Shown here: positions 8,421 to 16,587 of the stretch, in pieces | How positions within the stretch are numbered: position 1 is the first letter of the stretch | How the letters are laid out: each line of letters begins with the position of its first letter | Assembly (NCBI GenBank): GCA_029251465.1 | Contig: JAQXDI010000071.1 | Location: 1-57,655, forward strand | Direction: 5' to 3' | DNA: 57,655 nt | Origin: Ascidiaceihabitans sp. | Lineage (GTDB): Bacteria > Pseudomonadota > Alphaproteobacteria > Rhodobacterales > Rhodobacteraceae | Translations under genes and position numbers: made by a program | Notes under the pieces: model-generated | The model's input: the letters and a program-made list of their open reading frames with translations, nothing else | What the model was told of the DNA's origin: nothing | Database searches by the model: none

Positions 8421-10120
8421 CACACTCAAACGTCGCCTACCAAGTCATGTGGAACCGGTTGATTTCGGTTGTCGAAGAACAGGCCCAAGCCCTTGTGCGC
8501 ACAGCGTTTTCTACGTCTGTTCGCGAGGCAGGTGATCTATCCGCAGGCGTTTATGACACGGATGGCCAAATGCTGGCCCAAGCGGTCACAGGCACGCCGG
8601 GACACGTCAATGCGATGGCCGATGCGGTTGGGCATTTCATCCGCCGGATCGGGCGCGACAACATCTTTGAGGGCGACGTGTACATCACCAACGACCCTTG
8701 GGAAGGCACCGGCCACTTGCACGACATCACCGTTGTCACACCATCGTTTCACAAGGGCGCGCTGGCGGGGTTTTTCGCCTGCACAGCCCATATTGTCGAC
8801 ATCGGCGGGCGCGGTTTTGGTGCGGATGCGGCCAGCGTCTATGAGGAAGGTTTGTACATTCCGATCATGAAACTGGCAGAGCGCGGCGCGGTTGATCAAA
8901 CGTTGATCCGCATCGTGCGCGGCAATGTGCGTGAACCCGATCAGTTGGTCGGCGACATCTACGCGTTGACCACCTGCAACGAAATCGGTCACCGCCGCCT
9001 GATCGAAATGATGGAGGAATTCGCGCTTGATGACCTGAACGGCATCGGCGATTTCATCCTCGAAAATTCGCGCCGCGCAACGCTGGAACGGATCAATGCG
9101 CTAAAACCCGGCCAAGCGACCGGCGAAATGACCGTCGATGGCTTTGCTGCCCCGATTACGTTGAAGGTCAAGCTGAGCATCGAAAAAGACCGCATCCTGT
9201 CGGATTTCGCAGGCTCTTCGGGGCTCGACAAAAAGGGTATCAACTGCCCGCTGGTCTACGCCAAAGCCTACGCGTGCTACGCGTTAAAATGTGCGATCGC
9301 GCCAGAAATTCCGAACAACGCGGCATCGCTGGCACCGTTTGAAATCAGCGCACCGGAAAACACAATCGTCAACGCGCTGCACCCGGCCCCTGTGGCGTTG
9401 CGCCATATCGTGGGCCACTTTGTGCCTGACACGATCTATGCAGCGCTCGACAAATTACTGCCCAACACGGTCCCTGCCGAGGGGGCTGGCTGCTTGTGCA
9501 ACTTTCAGGTGTCCTTGCGACCGCGCACCGATGCCCCTGCCCCCCCAGATGCGCGCCGCGCCGAGGTTTTGACGTTCAATTCGGGCGGCGCAGGGGCCCG
9601 CCCCGCTGTTGACGGGCTGAATGCGACGGCCTTTCCATCAGGCGTGATGACCATGCCAATCGAGGCCACAGAACACACCGGCCCCGTCATCATCTGGCGC
9701 AAAGAACTGCGCCCTGACAGCGGTGGTGCCGGCCAATTCCGAGGCGGATTGGGCCAGTACATGGAGGTCGGCGCCCGCGAGGGGCATGAATTTGATTTCC
9801 AAGCGATGTTTGACCGTGTCGATCACCCAGCCCGCGGCCGCATGGGCGGTCAAAATGGTGCGCCCACAACCATCGCCCAGGACGACGGCAGCGAAATGCA
9901 GGGCAAAGGCAAACAGTTCGTCGCACACGGACGACGTGTCATGCTCGCCTTTCCGGGCGGTGCCGGCTACGGCGACCCTGCCTTGCGCGATCCTGAGCTG
10001 GTGAAACGGGATTTGGCGCGCGGTTATATCTCTGCCAAGGTCGCAAAAGATGACTACGGCCTGACCGATGCAACAATCAAAAACGTGCTGGACGCAGTGC
10101 AAAACGGGGAGAACGTCTGA
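8417..10120 (+). CDS. hyuB: Hydantoinase B/oxoprolinase family protein
   Basis: 567 aa of the hydantoinase B family, the second subunit that completes the active site with HyuA. Recognisable features are the N-terminal block MWNRLISVVEEQAQALVRTA, the motif NDPWEGTGHLHD around residue 95 that carries probable metal ligands, and the Gly-rich C-terminal end (FPGGAGYGDP). The start chosen is the ATG overlapping the hyuA stop (ATGA), just after a purine-rich AAAAAGGAA. Length matches the family. It overlaps the oxidase gene by one base (TGATG), so the two are also coupled. Confidence 0.92.
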   Translation: MTHSNVAYQVMWNRLISVVEEQAQALVRTAFSTSVREAGDLSAGVYDTDGQMLAQAVTGTPGHVNAMADAVGHFIRRIGRDNIFEGDVYITNDPWEGTGHLHDITVVTPSFHKGALAGFFACTAHIVDIGGRGFGADAASVYEEGLYIPIMKLAERGAVDQTLIRIVRGNVREPDQLVGDIYALTTCNEIGHRRLIEMMEEFALDDLNGIGDFILENSRRATLERINALKPGQATGEMTVDGFAAPITLKVKLSIEKDRILSDFAGSSGLDKKGINCPLVYAKAYACYALKCAIAPEIPNNAASLAPFEISAPENTIVNALHPAPVALRHIVGHFVPDTIYAALDKLLPNTVPAEGAGCLCNFQVSLRPRTDAPAPPDARRAEVLTFNSGGAGARPAVDGLNATAFPSGVMTMPIEATEHTGPVIIWRKELRPDSGGAGQFRGGLGQYMEVGAREGHEFDFQAMFDRVDHPARGRMGGQNGAPTTIAQDDGSEMQGKGKQFVAHGRRVMLAFPGGAGYGDPALRDPELVKRDLARGYISAKVAKDDYGLTDATIKNVLDAVQNGENV

Positions 10121-11322
10121 TGCAGACACCAAAACAAACTTCATACGATGTGGTCATCGTCGGCGGCGCAATGTTGGGGTCATCCGTGGCGTGGTTCACC
10201 GCCTCCAACCCGGATTTTGACGGCAAAATTCTGGTGGTCGAAAAGGATCCGAGCTACGAATTCACCTCGACCGTGCACACCAATTCCTGCATGCGCCAGC
10301 AGTTTTCAAACGAAGTGAACATCCGTGTCAGCCAGTTTGCAGCCGAGTTCGTCAAGAATTTCCGTGACTTCATGGGCGGTGACGCACGCGTGCCGCAACC
10401 CGTATTGCAAAGCTATGGCTACATGTATCTGGCCGACAATGACGCCTTTGCACAGACCCTAAAAGAAGCGCAACAGATCCAGCAAAGCCTTGGCGCGGGC
10501 ACCAAACACATGAGCCGCGACGAGATCGCCCGCGATTACCCATTCTACCATCTCGACGACATTGTCGGGGCCAACCACAACCTCAAGGACGAAGGTTATT
10601 TCGACGGCAACACCCTGTTTGACTGGTGGAAACGATCAGCGCGTGAACACGGCGTCGAATACTTGACCAACGAAGTTGTCGCGATGACCAAATCCGCAGA
10701 CGGCACCCGCGTCCAAAGCGTCACATTGGCGTCGGGCGACGTGGTGTCATGCGGCACAGTTGTGAACTGCTCTGGGCCACGCGCCGCACGCACCGCCAAA
10801 ATGGCGGGCATCGATATTCCGGTGGAACCGCGCAAGCGCTACACGTTTATCTTTGACGCCGCAGAACCGCTCGATCGTGATCTGCCGCTGACGATTGACC
10901 CATCCGGTGTACACATGCGGTCCGAGGGGACGTACTATCTGGCCGGATGCCCACCCGATGATGACCCGGCCGTCGATTTTGATGACTTTGTGCAGGACCA
11001 TTCCATCTGGGAGGAAAAAGTCTGGCCAATCATAGCCACCCGCGTGCCTGCGTTCGAGCGGGTCAAGCTGATCAATTCGTGGGCGGGGCATTATGCATTC
11101 AACACGCTTGATCAAAATGCAATCATTGGGCCGCACACAAAAGTTAGTAACTTTCTGTTTGTGAACGGTTTCTCGGGGCATGGGTTCCAACAATCGCCTG
11201 CCATGGGGCATGGAATTTCCGAACAGATCATCTACGGCGAATATCGTGCGCTTGATCTGTCGCCGTTTGGCTATGGCCGCATTGAACGGGGTGAAAAATT
11301 CGTTGAAAAGGCTGTGATCTGA
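10120..11322 (+). CDS. FAD-dependent oxidoreductase of the DAO family
   Basis: The 400-aa protein has an N-terminal dinucleotide-binding fold (VVIVGGAMLGSSVAWF, residues about 11-26), the second FAD contact VVEKDPSYEFTST, and a C-terminal family motif (NGFSGHGFQQSPAMG) typical of sarcosine, glycine and D-amino-acid oxidases and dehydrogenases. It probably oxidises a secondary amine or amino acid, giving an imine or aldehyde and, if an oxidase, hydrogen peroxide. In this operon it would act on the amino acid released by HyuAB. It overlaps hyuB by one base and the aldolase gene by one base. Substrate and electron acceptor cannot be told from sequence. Confidence 0.88.
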   Translation: MQTPKQTSYDVVIVGGAMLGSSVAWFTASNPDFDGKILVVEKDPSYEFTSTVHTNSCMRQQFSNEVNIRVSQFAAEFVKNFRDFMGGDARVPQPVLQSYGYMYLADNDAFAQTLKEAQQIQQSLGAGTKHMSRDEIARDYPFYHLDDIVGANHNLKDEGYFDGNTLFDWWKRSAREHGVEYLTNEVVAMTKSADGTRVQSVTLASGDVVSCGTVVNCSGPRAARTAKMAGIDIPVEPRKRYTFIFDAAEPLDRDLPLTIDPSGVHMRSEGTYYLAGCPPDDDPAVDFDDFVQDHSIWEEKVWPIIATRVPAFERVKLINSWAGHYAFNTLDQNAIIGPHTKVSNFLFVNGFSGHGFQQSPAMGHGISEQIIYGEYRALDLSPFGYGRIERGEKFVEKAVI

Positions 11323-12095
11323 TGCAGCTTAAGCCGAACCCGTTCACCCACGCGATCGCAAAAGGCACCAAACAGATCGGACTGTGGTGCAGCCTGTCGT
11401 CCAACTTTGCCGCCGAAGTCGTCGCCCCGACAGGCTACGACTGGGTGCTGGTCGATATGGAGCATTCGCCCAACGACCTGAATTCGGTCATGGCGCAATT
11501 GCAGGTCTTTGCCGACAGCGACACCACGGCGATTGTGCGCCCCGATTGGAACGACACCGTCGCGATCAAACGCTTGCTGGACGCAGGTGCACAGGGCCTG
11601 CTGATCCCGATGGTCCAATCGGTTGAAGAGGCCGAAAAAGCCGTCGCCGCCACCCGCTATCCGCCCCACGGTGTGCGCGGTGTTTCGGGATCAACACGGG
11701 CCAATAAATTCGGGCGGGTGACGGACTATTTTGCAAAAATTCAGACAGAAACCACCCTGATTTTGCAGCTGGAAACCCAAGCCGCTGTCGCACAAGCGGT
11801 TGAGATCGGAACCATCGACGGTGTCTCTGGCATCTTTTTTGGTCCCGCAGATATCGCGGCTGACATGGGGCTGTTGGGCAAACCGATGGACGCCGCCGTT
11901 TGGGATTTGATCATGCCGGCTGCGCGCGCGTTGATGGCCCGAGGCGTGCCCGTTGGCACCTTGGTCATGGACCCGGTTTTTGCCGCAAAACTGCTGAACG
12001 ACGGTTTCACATTTGTGGCTTGCGGGTCGGACACAGGCTTGCTCGCCAAAGCCTCGGATGCGTTGTACGCGCAGGTCAAAGGCGACATCGCGTGA
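11322..12095 (+). CDS. HpcH/HpaI family aldolase
   Basis: 257 aa with the class II, metal-dependent HpcH/HpaI TIM-barrel pattern: VDMEHSPND with catalytic His48, the metal-ligand region QLETQAA near residue 148, and GPADIAADMG near 172. Family members reversibly cleave 2-keto-3-deoxy sugar acids or 4-hydroxy-2-oxoacids to pyruvate and an aldehyde. Here it is likely to split a 4-hydroxy-2-oxoacid made by the operon, perhaps by the aminotransferase encoded next. It overlaps its upstream neighbour by one base and the aminotransferase by four. Whether it is of the KDG-aldolase or hydroxy-oxovalerate type is open. Confidence 0.9.
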   Translation: MQLKPNPFTHAIAKGTKQIGLWCSLSSNFAAEVVAPTGYDWVLVDMEHSPNDLNSVMAQLQVFADSDTTAIVRPDWNDTVAIKRLLDAGAQGLLIPMVQSVEEAEKAVAATRYPPHGVRGVSGSTRANKFGRVTDYFAKIQTETTLILQLETQAAVAQAVEIGTIDGVSGIFFGPADIAADMGLLGKPMDAAVWDLIMPAARALMARGVPVGTLVMDPVFAAKLLNDGFTFVACGSDTGLLAKASDALYAQVKGDIA

Positions 12096-13312
12096 ACTAT
12101 GCCGCAGCGCGCCTAGACGTCGTTCAACCCAGCGCATCAGCCGCCGTGAGCCAAAATGCCAAAGCGCTTAAGGCTGCGGGTCACGACGTCATTGATCTTG
12201 GCTTGGGCGAGCCCGATTTCGACACCCCCGCCCACATTGTCGATGGTGCGTTTGCCGCGGCCAAAGCAGGCAAAACGCGCTATCCCCCGACGGATGGCAC
12301 CGCAGCCTTAAAATCAGCGGTTATCGAAAAATTCAAACGTGACAACGGGTTAGAATTTGCCGCGCGCGAAATCATTGTCTCGAACGGGGCCAAGCAGGTG
12401 ATTTTTGATGCCTTCATGGCGACCCTGGAACCGCAATCAGAAGTCATCCTGTGCGCCCCCTACTTTGGGCAGTACAAAGACATGGTTTTGATTCTTGGCG
12501 GCACGCCAGTGGTCGTGAAATGCCCCGCAGAAACCGGGTTTCGCCTGACACCAGACATGCTCGCGGCGGCGATTACACCGAACACCAAATGGCTGTTGTT
12601 GAACCTGCCGTCAAACCCGTCTGGCGCATCCTATGACCGCGATCAGCTACGTGCTTTGGGTGACGTTATTCGCGCCAATCCGCATGTTTTGGTGATGGCG
12701 GATGAAATCTACGAACACATCACGTTTGACGGCAAACCATTCACCTCGTTTCTGACCGCCAACCCCGATCTGCGTGATCAGGTTTTGATCGTGAACGGCG
12801 TGTCCAAAGCCTATGCAATGACCGGCTGGCGGATCGGATACGGTGCCGGCCCTGCAGGTTTGATCAAGGCAATGACCACGGTGCAAAGCCAAATTTCGTC
12901 TGGCGCGTGTTCGATCGCACAGGCCGGCGCAACCATTGCTCTGAACGGCCCTCAGACCGAAGTCTCGCGGTTTTGCGCAGCCTTTGAAGCGCGCCGCGAT
13001 TTGGTTGTGAACCGCGTCGCTGATCTCGAGGGCCTGACGCTTGCCCCTCCGGACGGCGCATTTTACGCCTACATCGGGTGCGCGGACTACATCGGTGCAA
13101 CGGCCCCGGACGGCAGTGAAATTTCTGACGACATTGCGTTCACAGCCTACCTGCTAAGCGAGGCCAAGATCGCCGCAGTCCCCGGCAGCGCCTATGACTT
13201 GTCGCCATTTTTCCGCATCTCGACCGCCACAACCGAAGCCATTTTGAACACCGCCATGGACCGCATCACGACCGCCTTGGCCAAGCTGACACCCAAAGGG
13301 AAACTCACATGA
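12092..13312 (+). CDS. PLP-dependent aminotransferase, fold type I (AspAT-like)
   Basis: A 406-aa class I/II aminotransferase. Seen are RYPPTDGT at about 64-71, NLPSNPSGA at 171-179, DEIYEHI near 204 and the PLP lysine K239 in NGVSKAYAMTGWR; the substrate-carboxylate Arg lies in the C-terminal FRIST. It most resembles aspartate/prephenate-type aminotransferases but could use another acid in this catabolic setting. The start chosen is a GTG overlapping the aldolase stop (GTGA), giving family length; upstream in-frame codons lie wholly inside the aldolase gene. It likely converts an amino-acid intermediate to the oxoacid cleaved by the aldolase. Confidence 0.9.
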   Translation: MNYAAARLDVVQPSASAAVSQNAKALKAAGHDVIDLGLGEPDFDTPAHIVDGAFAAAKAGKTRYPPTDGTAALKSAVIEKFKRDNGLEFAAREIIVSNGAKQVIFDAFMATLEPQSEVILCAPYFGQYKDMVLILGGTPVVVKCPAETGFRLTPDMLAAAITPNTKWLLLNLPSNPSGASYDRDQLRALGDVIRANPHVLVMADEIYEHITFDGKPFTSFLTANPDLRDQVLIVNGVSKAYAMTGWRIGYGAGPAGLIKAMTTVQSQISSGACSIAQAGATIALNGPQTEVSRFCAAFEARRDLVVNRVADLEGLTLAPPDGAFYAYIGCADYIGATAPDGSEISDDIAFTAYLLSEAKIAAVPGSAYDLSPFFRISTATTEAILNTAMDRITTALAKLTPKGKLT

Positions 13313-14145
13313 AGAAAATCGTTTTAACCGGCGCTGCAGGGCGTCTTGGGTCCTACTTGCGCGAACCGCTGAGCAAGCTGGCGGACACGCTGGTATCGAC
13401 GGATTTGGCCGAAAACGTCGGAACGCTGTATGACGGCGAAACCTACGTCAAAGCCGATCTTACCAGCTTGGATGCGATGATCGACGTGCTGCAAGATGCT
13501 GATATGGTTGTGCATTTTGGTGCCTACTGTGACGAGGCCCCCTTTGACACCATCCTTGGCCCCAACATCATCGGGGCCTACAATGTCTGGGAAGCTGCCT
13601 ATCGCAATGGCGTGCGCCGTGTTGTTTATGCATCGTCCATCCACGCGGTTGGCATGCACCCGAAAAACGAATTCATCGGCACAGATGCCCCCCACCGCCC
13701 CGACACATTCTACGGTCTGGCCAAGTGTTTTTCCGAAGACCTCGCATCACTGTATTGGGACAAGCGCGGCATCGAATCCGTCTGCATGCGCATCCTGTCT
13801 GCCGCCAACGTCGGCAACCCGCGCGCTGTTGGCAGCTGGCTGTCGTATGACGATCTGATCCAGCTGGTCACCCGCGCCATCGACACGCCGGTCACGGGAT
13901 TTACCGTCGTCTACGGCGTGTCCAACAACGACCGCGCGCCAGTGGACAACGCCAAGGCCAGCTTTCTCGGGTACCGCCCCAAAGACAACGCAGAACAGGT
14001 CGCGGCAGAGGTGTTTGCCGAGGGCGGCGTTCTAGACCCGCAAGACCCCGGAAACATGTGCCACGGCGGGCCATTTGCGTCCGTCGAGCTGGGCAATTCA
14101 GGCGTTGCGACAATGAACATCGTCAACGACACCAAGAAAACGTAA
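13309..14145 (+). CDS. NAD-dependent epimerase/dehydratase family protein, uronate-dehydrogenase-like
   Basis: 278 aa, extended SDR type. The NAD-binding motif TGAAGRLG is at 7-14, SSIHAVG with Ser110, and the catalytic pair Tyr135-x3-Lys139 in FYGLAKCF. The whole layout, including FTVVYGVSNN and LGYRPKD, follows uronate dehydrogenases, which oxidise hexuronic acids to aldarolactones. Within this operon the substrate may differ. It overlaps the aminotransferase gene by four bases (ATGA). An epimerase acting on another polar acid is an alternative. Confidence 0.85.
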   Translation: MKKIVLTGAAGRLGSYLREPLSKLADTLVSTDLAENVGTLYDGETYVKADLTSLDAMIDVLQDADMVVHFGAYCDEAPFDTILGPNIIGAYNVWEAAYRNGVRRVVYASSIHAVGMHPKNEFIGTDAPHRPDTFYGLAKCFSEDLASLYWDKRGIESVCMRILSAANVGNPRAVGSWLSYDDLIQLVTRAIDTPVTGFTVVYGVSNNDRAPVDNAKASFLGYRPKDNAEQVAAEVFAEGGVLDPQDPGNMCHGGPFASVELGNSGVATMNIVNDTKKT

Positions 14146-14157
14146 GGGATTGAAATC

Positions 14158-14859
14158 ATGACCAAACCAGTGGCAATGATTGTCGGCGGCGGCTCTGGCA
14201 TCGGGGCAGACAGCGCGCGTAAAATGTCTGAAATGGGCTATGACGTCGCGGTTCTGTCGTCCTCCGGCAAGGGCGAGGCGTTGGGCAAAGAGCTTGGCGG
14301 TTTGGGTTTTACCGGATCCAACCTTGTGGTCGCGGACCTAGAGGCGTTTGTGGCGCAAACCATGGATAAATTCGGGCGGATTGATGCGGTGATCAACTGT
14401 GCAGGCCACGGCCCCAAAGGCCCGATCATGGAAATCAGCGACGCCGATTGGCACCTTGGCATGGACTATTATTTCATGAACGTGGTGCGGGTGGCGCGCA
14501 TCGTGCTGCCGATCATGCAAGCGCAGGGCAAAGGATCAATCGTTAACATTTCGACCTTTGCGGTGTTTGAACCGGACCCCGATTTCCCGACTTCTGCTGT
14601 GTTTCGCGCGTCCCTCGCGACCTACACCAAGCTGTTCAGCACGAAATACGCGGGCCAAGGCATCCGCATGAACAACATCCTGCCAGGATTCATCGACAGC
14701 CTGCCGGAAAATGAGGATCGCGTCGCGCGTATCCCTGCGGGGCGCTATGCAGCGGTGCGCGAATTGTCAGAAACGGTGGCGTTCTTGGCCTCTGATGCGT
14801 CCAGTTACATCACCGGTCAAAACCTGCGGGTGGATGGCGGGTTGACGGCCTCGGTCTGA
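14158..14859 (+). CDS. SDR family oxidoreductase without the YxxxK motif
   Basis: A 233-aa classical-length SDR: cofactor motif GGGSGIG at 10-16, NCAGHGP at 80-86 (the NNAG position), NISTF with Ser132, and a C-terminal ITGQNLRVDGG typical of the family. The active-site helix reads VFRASLATYTK, so Phe149 and Leu153 stand where the catalytic Tyr and Lys belong. The cofactor may bind, but normal SDR chemistry is unlikely; either another residue serves or the protein is not a dehydrogenase. I believe related proteins share this change, so it is probably not decay. It starts 12 bases after the previous gene and closes the operon. Confidence 0.88.
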   Translation: MTKPVAMIVGGGSGIGADSARKMSEMGYDVAVLSSSGKGEALGKELGGLGFTGSNLVVADLEAFVAQTMDKFGRIDAVINCAGHGPKGPIMEISDADWHLGMDYYFMNVVRVARIVLPIMQAQGKGSIVNISTFAVFEPDPDFPTSAVFRASLATYTKLFSTKYAGQGIRMNNILPGFIDSLPENEDRVARIPAGRYAAVRELSETVAFLASDASSYITGQNLRVDGGLTASV

Positions 14860-14881
14860 TATTTCGACTTTAAAACAAGAG

Positions 14882-15358
14882 CTAAGGCAACAACACTGCC
14901 TTACGCTCAAAGCTGGCCTCTTGTGTTGTGAGGTCATAAAACGTCAGCTTCACGCTCAGGTTCTGAACTGAATTCAGATCAAACGTGCGATACGGCGCGC
15001 CGTCGCTGTCCGTGATCCCGTTGGGTTGGGCTGTATCCACGTGACACGGCGGCAGCGGCCAGATTTCAAAAGCGCTGTCGTTGATGCTGACTTCCATCTG
15101 CGCCAAACCGCAGCGCCACGCCCAAAGATGGGTGACATAGATCAGGTCCTGCCCTTCCCATTCGCGCACGGCGACCCAGCTGGATTCGGTCATCGCGATG
15201 ATCGGTTTCACTTCGGTCGCGGTGGTGAATTTGCCGGTTGGCGTTTGATCTTCGGCGATCAAACCGGCCGGTGCGGGCACCGCCGCAACCACGTTTTGCC
15301 GCTCAGACGGCGCGCCAGATGCCGCCATCGCGACAAACACAAAAAACACATCCCACAT
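14882..15358 (-). CDS. Exported protein of unknown function
   Basis: 158 aa with a short hydrophobic N-terminus (MWDVFFVFVAMAASGAPS) that looks like a signal peptide, then a beta-rich soluble region with two cysteines (in WRCGL and PPCHV) that could form a disulfide in the periplasm. The ATG at 15358 follows AAGGG at a suitable distance; longer in-frame starts would lose the signal peptide and overlap the divergent gene. It converges with the SDR operon and is divergent from the glycosyltransferase gene. No family is recognised. Confidence 0.7.
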   Translation of the reverse strand: MWDVFFVFVAMAASGAPSERQNVVAAVPAPAGLIAEDQTPTGKFTTATEVKPIIAMTESSWVAVREWEGQDLIYVTHLWAWRCGLAQMEVSINDSAFEIWPLPPCHVDTAQPNGITDSDGAPYRTFDLNSVQNLSVKLTFYDLTTQEASFERKAVLLP

Positions 15359-15397
15359 GAAAAAACCCTTATCGTTGAAAAAGTTAAAAGCCGACTT

Positions 15398-15424
15398 TTG
15401 CGACGGCGTTATCCGCTCTATACT
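15398..15424 (+). promoter_or_regulatory. Putative promoter of the glycosyltransferase-like gene
   Basis: TTGCGA (15398-15403) and TATACT (15419-15424), 15 bases apart, lie about 40 bases before the start codon at 15464. The -10 is strong and the spacing slightly short. Confidence 0.35.
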
Positions 15425-15463
15425 ATCTGAAAACCAAAGTCCGAGTACAAAGGCAGTCGCAGT

Positions 15464-16465
15464 ATGGCACGCAAACCGGCCAAAAAACAGCATTTCAACA
15501 TCGTGATCGTCGGACAATCGGGCCGTTTGGGGTATGAGGCGCTGTTGTTTGTCGCCTCTTTGCGCCACTCTTGCCCCGATTTTGCGGGGCGTGTGTTTGT
15601 CGCCGAACCGCAACCCGGTGATCTGTGGCCCAATGATCCGCGCATGAAAGACGACGTGCGCGAGGCGATCGAGGCGCTGGGAGCAGAGATTTTACCGTTT
15701 CACAGCCAGCATTTCGGCCATGCCTACGCCTATGGCAACAAGATCGAGCTGCTGAGCGCGCTGCCCAAGGGCGAGCCGTTTGTGTTCTTTGATTCCGACA
15801 CGTTGGTGACTGGTGACTTAGCAAAAGTACCGTTTGATTTTGATCGCCCCAGTGCGTCGCTGCGCCGTGAAGGCACGTGGCCAAATCCGCCGCTTTATAG
15901 TGTTGGCTACGGTGAGATTTGGGAATCGATGTATGACCGGTTTGGTCTGGATTTTGAATCCAGCCTCGATCTGTCGGAACCTGATGAATACTGGCAGCGG
16001 TATTTGTATTTTAACGCGGGCTATTTCTACTACAAATGCCCGCATGAATTTGGCGCGCGGTTCCTGGAGTACGCCCTGTCGATCAAGCGCGATGTGCCAC
16101 CGCAGCTGGCGTGTCAGTCGCTGGATCCGTGGCTGGACCAAGTTGTGCTGCCCCTCGTGATCCATTCCTTTGGCGGTGGGCGTGATGCGCTGCCAACGGG
16201 CTATCTGGATGGCGAGACCACTTGTCATTACCGCGTGTTTCCAATGCTTTACGCCCGCGAAAGTGCCGCTGTGATCGAAACGTTGGAAACCGTGGCGGCC
16301 CCCAACAAGATCAAAAAAGTGCTCAAGGGGTATGATCCGATCAAACGGAACGTCTATCAAGGGCGCGGCGAAAAGGTGCGCGCCCTGTTTGATCAAGACA
16401 ACCTGCCCCGTCGCGAACAAATGATCCGCAACCGCATTAAGTCCGAAGGATTTTGGATGCGTTAG
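15464..16465 (+). CDS. Putative GT-A type glycosyltransferase
   Basis: 333 aa. The N-terminal part has a Rossmann-like strand (FNIVIVGQSGRLGYEA), and residues 107-114 read VFFDSDTL, with Asp110-Ser-Asp112 in the position of the metal-binding DxD of GT-A nucleotide-sugar transferases. A conserved YFNAGYFYYK block follows near 185, typical of the acceptor-side strand in family 8-like enzymes. No signal peptide or membrane segment is seen, so it should be cytoplasmic. It stands alone, divergent from the exported protein. The sugar donor and acceptor are unknown. Confidence 0.65.
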   Translation: MARKPAKKQHFNIVIVGQSGRLGYEALLFVASLRHSCPDFAGRVFVAEPQPGDLWPNDPRMKDDVREAIEALGAEILPFHSQHFGHAYAYGNKIELLSALPKGEPFVFFDSDTLVTGDLAKVPFDFDRPSASLRREGTWPNPPLYSVGYGEIWESMYDRFGLDFESSLDLSEPDEYWQRYLYFNAGYFYYKCPHEFGARFLEYALSIKRDVPPQLACQSLDPWLDQVVLPLVIHSFGGGRDALPTGYLDGETTCHYRVFPMLYARESAAVIETLETVAAPNKIKKVLKGYDPIKRNVYQGRGEKVRALFDQDNLPRREQMIRNRIKSEGFWMR

Positions 16466-16587
16466 GCTGTGGTTTGCAGGACATCTGTTCTTGTGACCAT
16501 GCCTCAAACGCGCCGCCACTTGTGCGCTGCGAACGCATCCCTTACCCATACGCCCAATAATTGCTGCATATTTAAGAGGAATTCGAT

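Noticed and set aside
11900..12091. 5' extension of the aminotransferase into the aldolase gene
   Set aside because: The GTG at 12092 overlapping the aldolase stop gives family length and starts at the conserved region.
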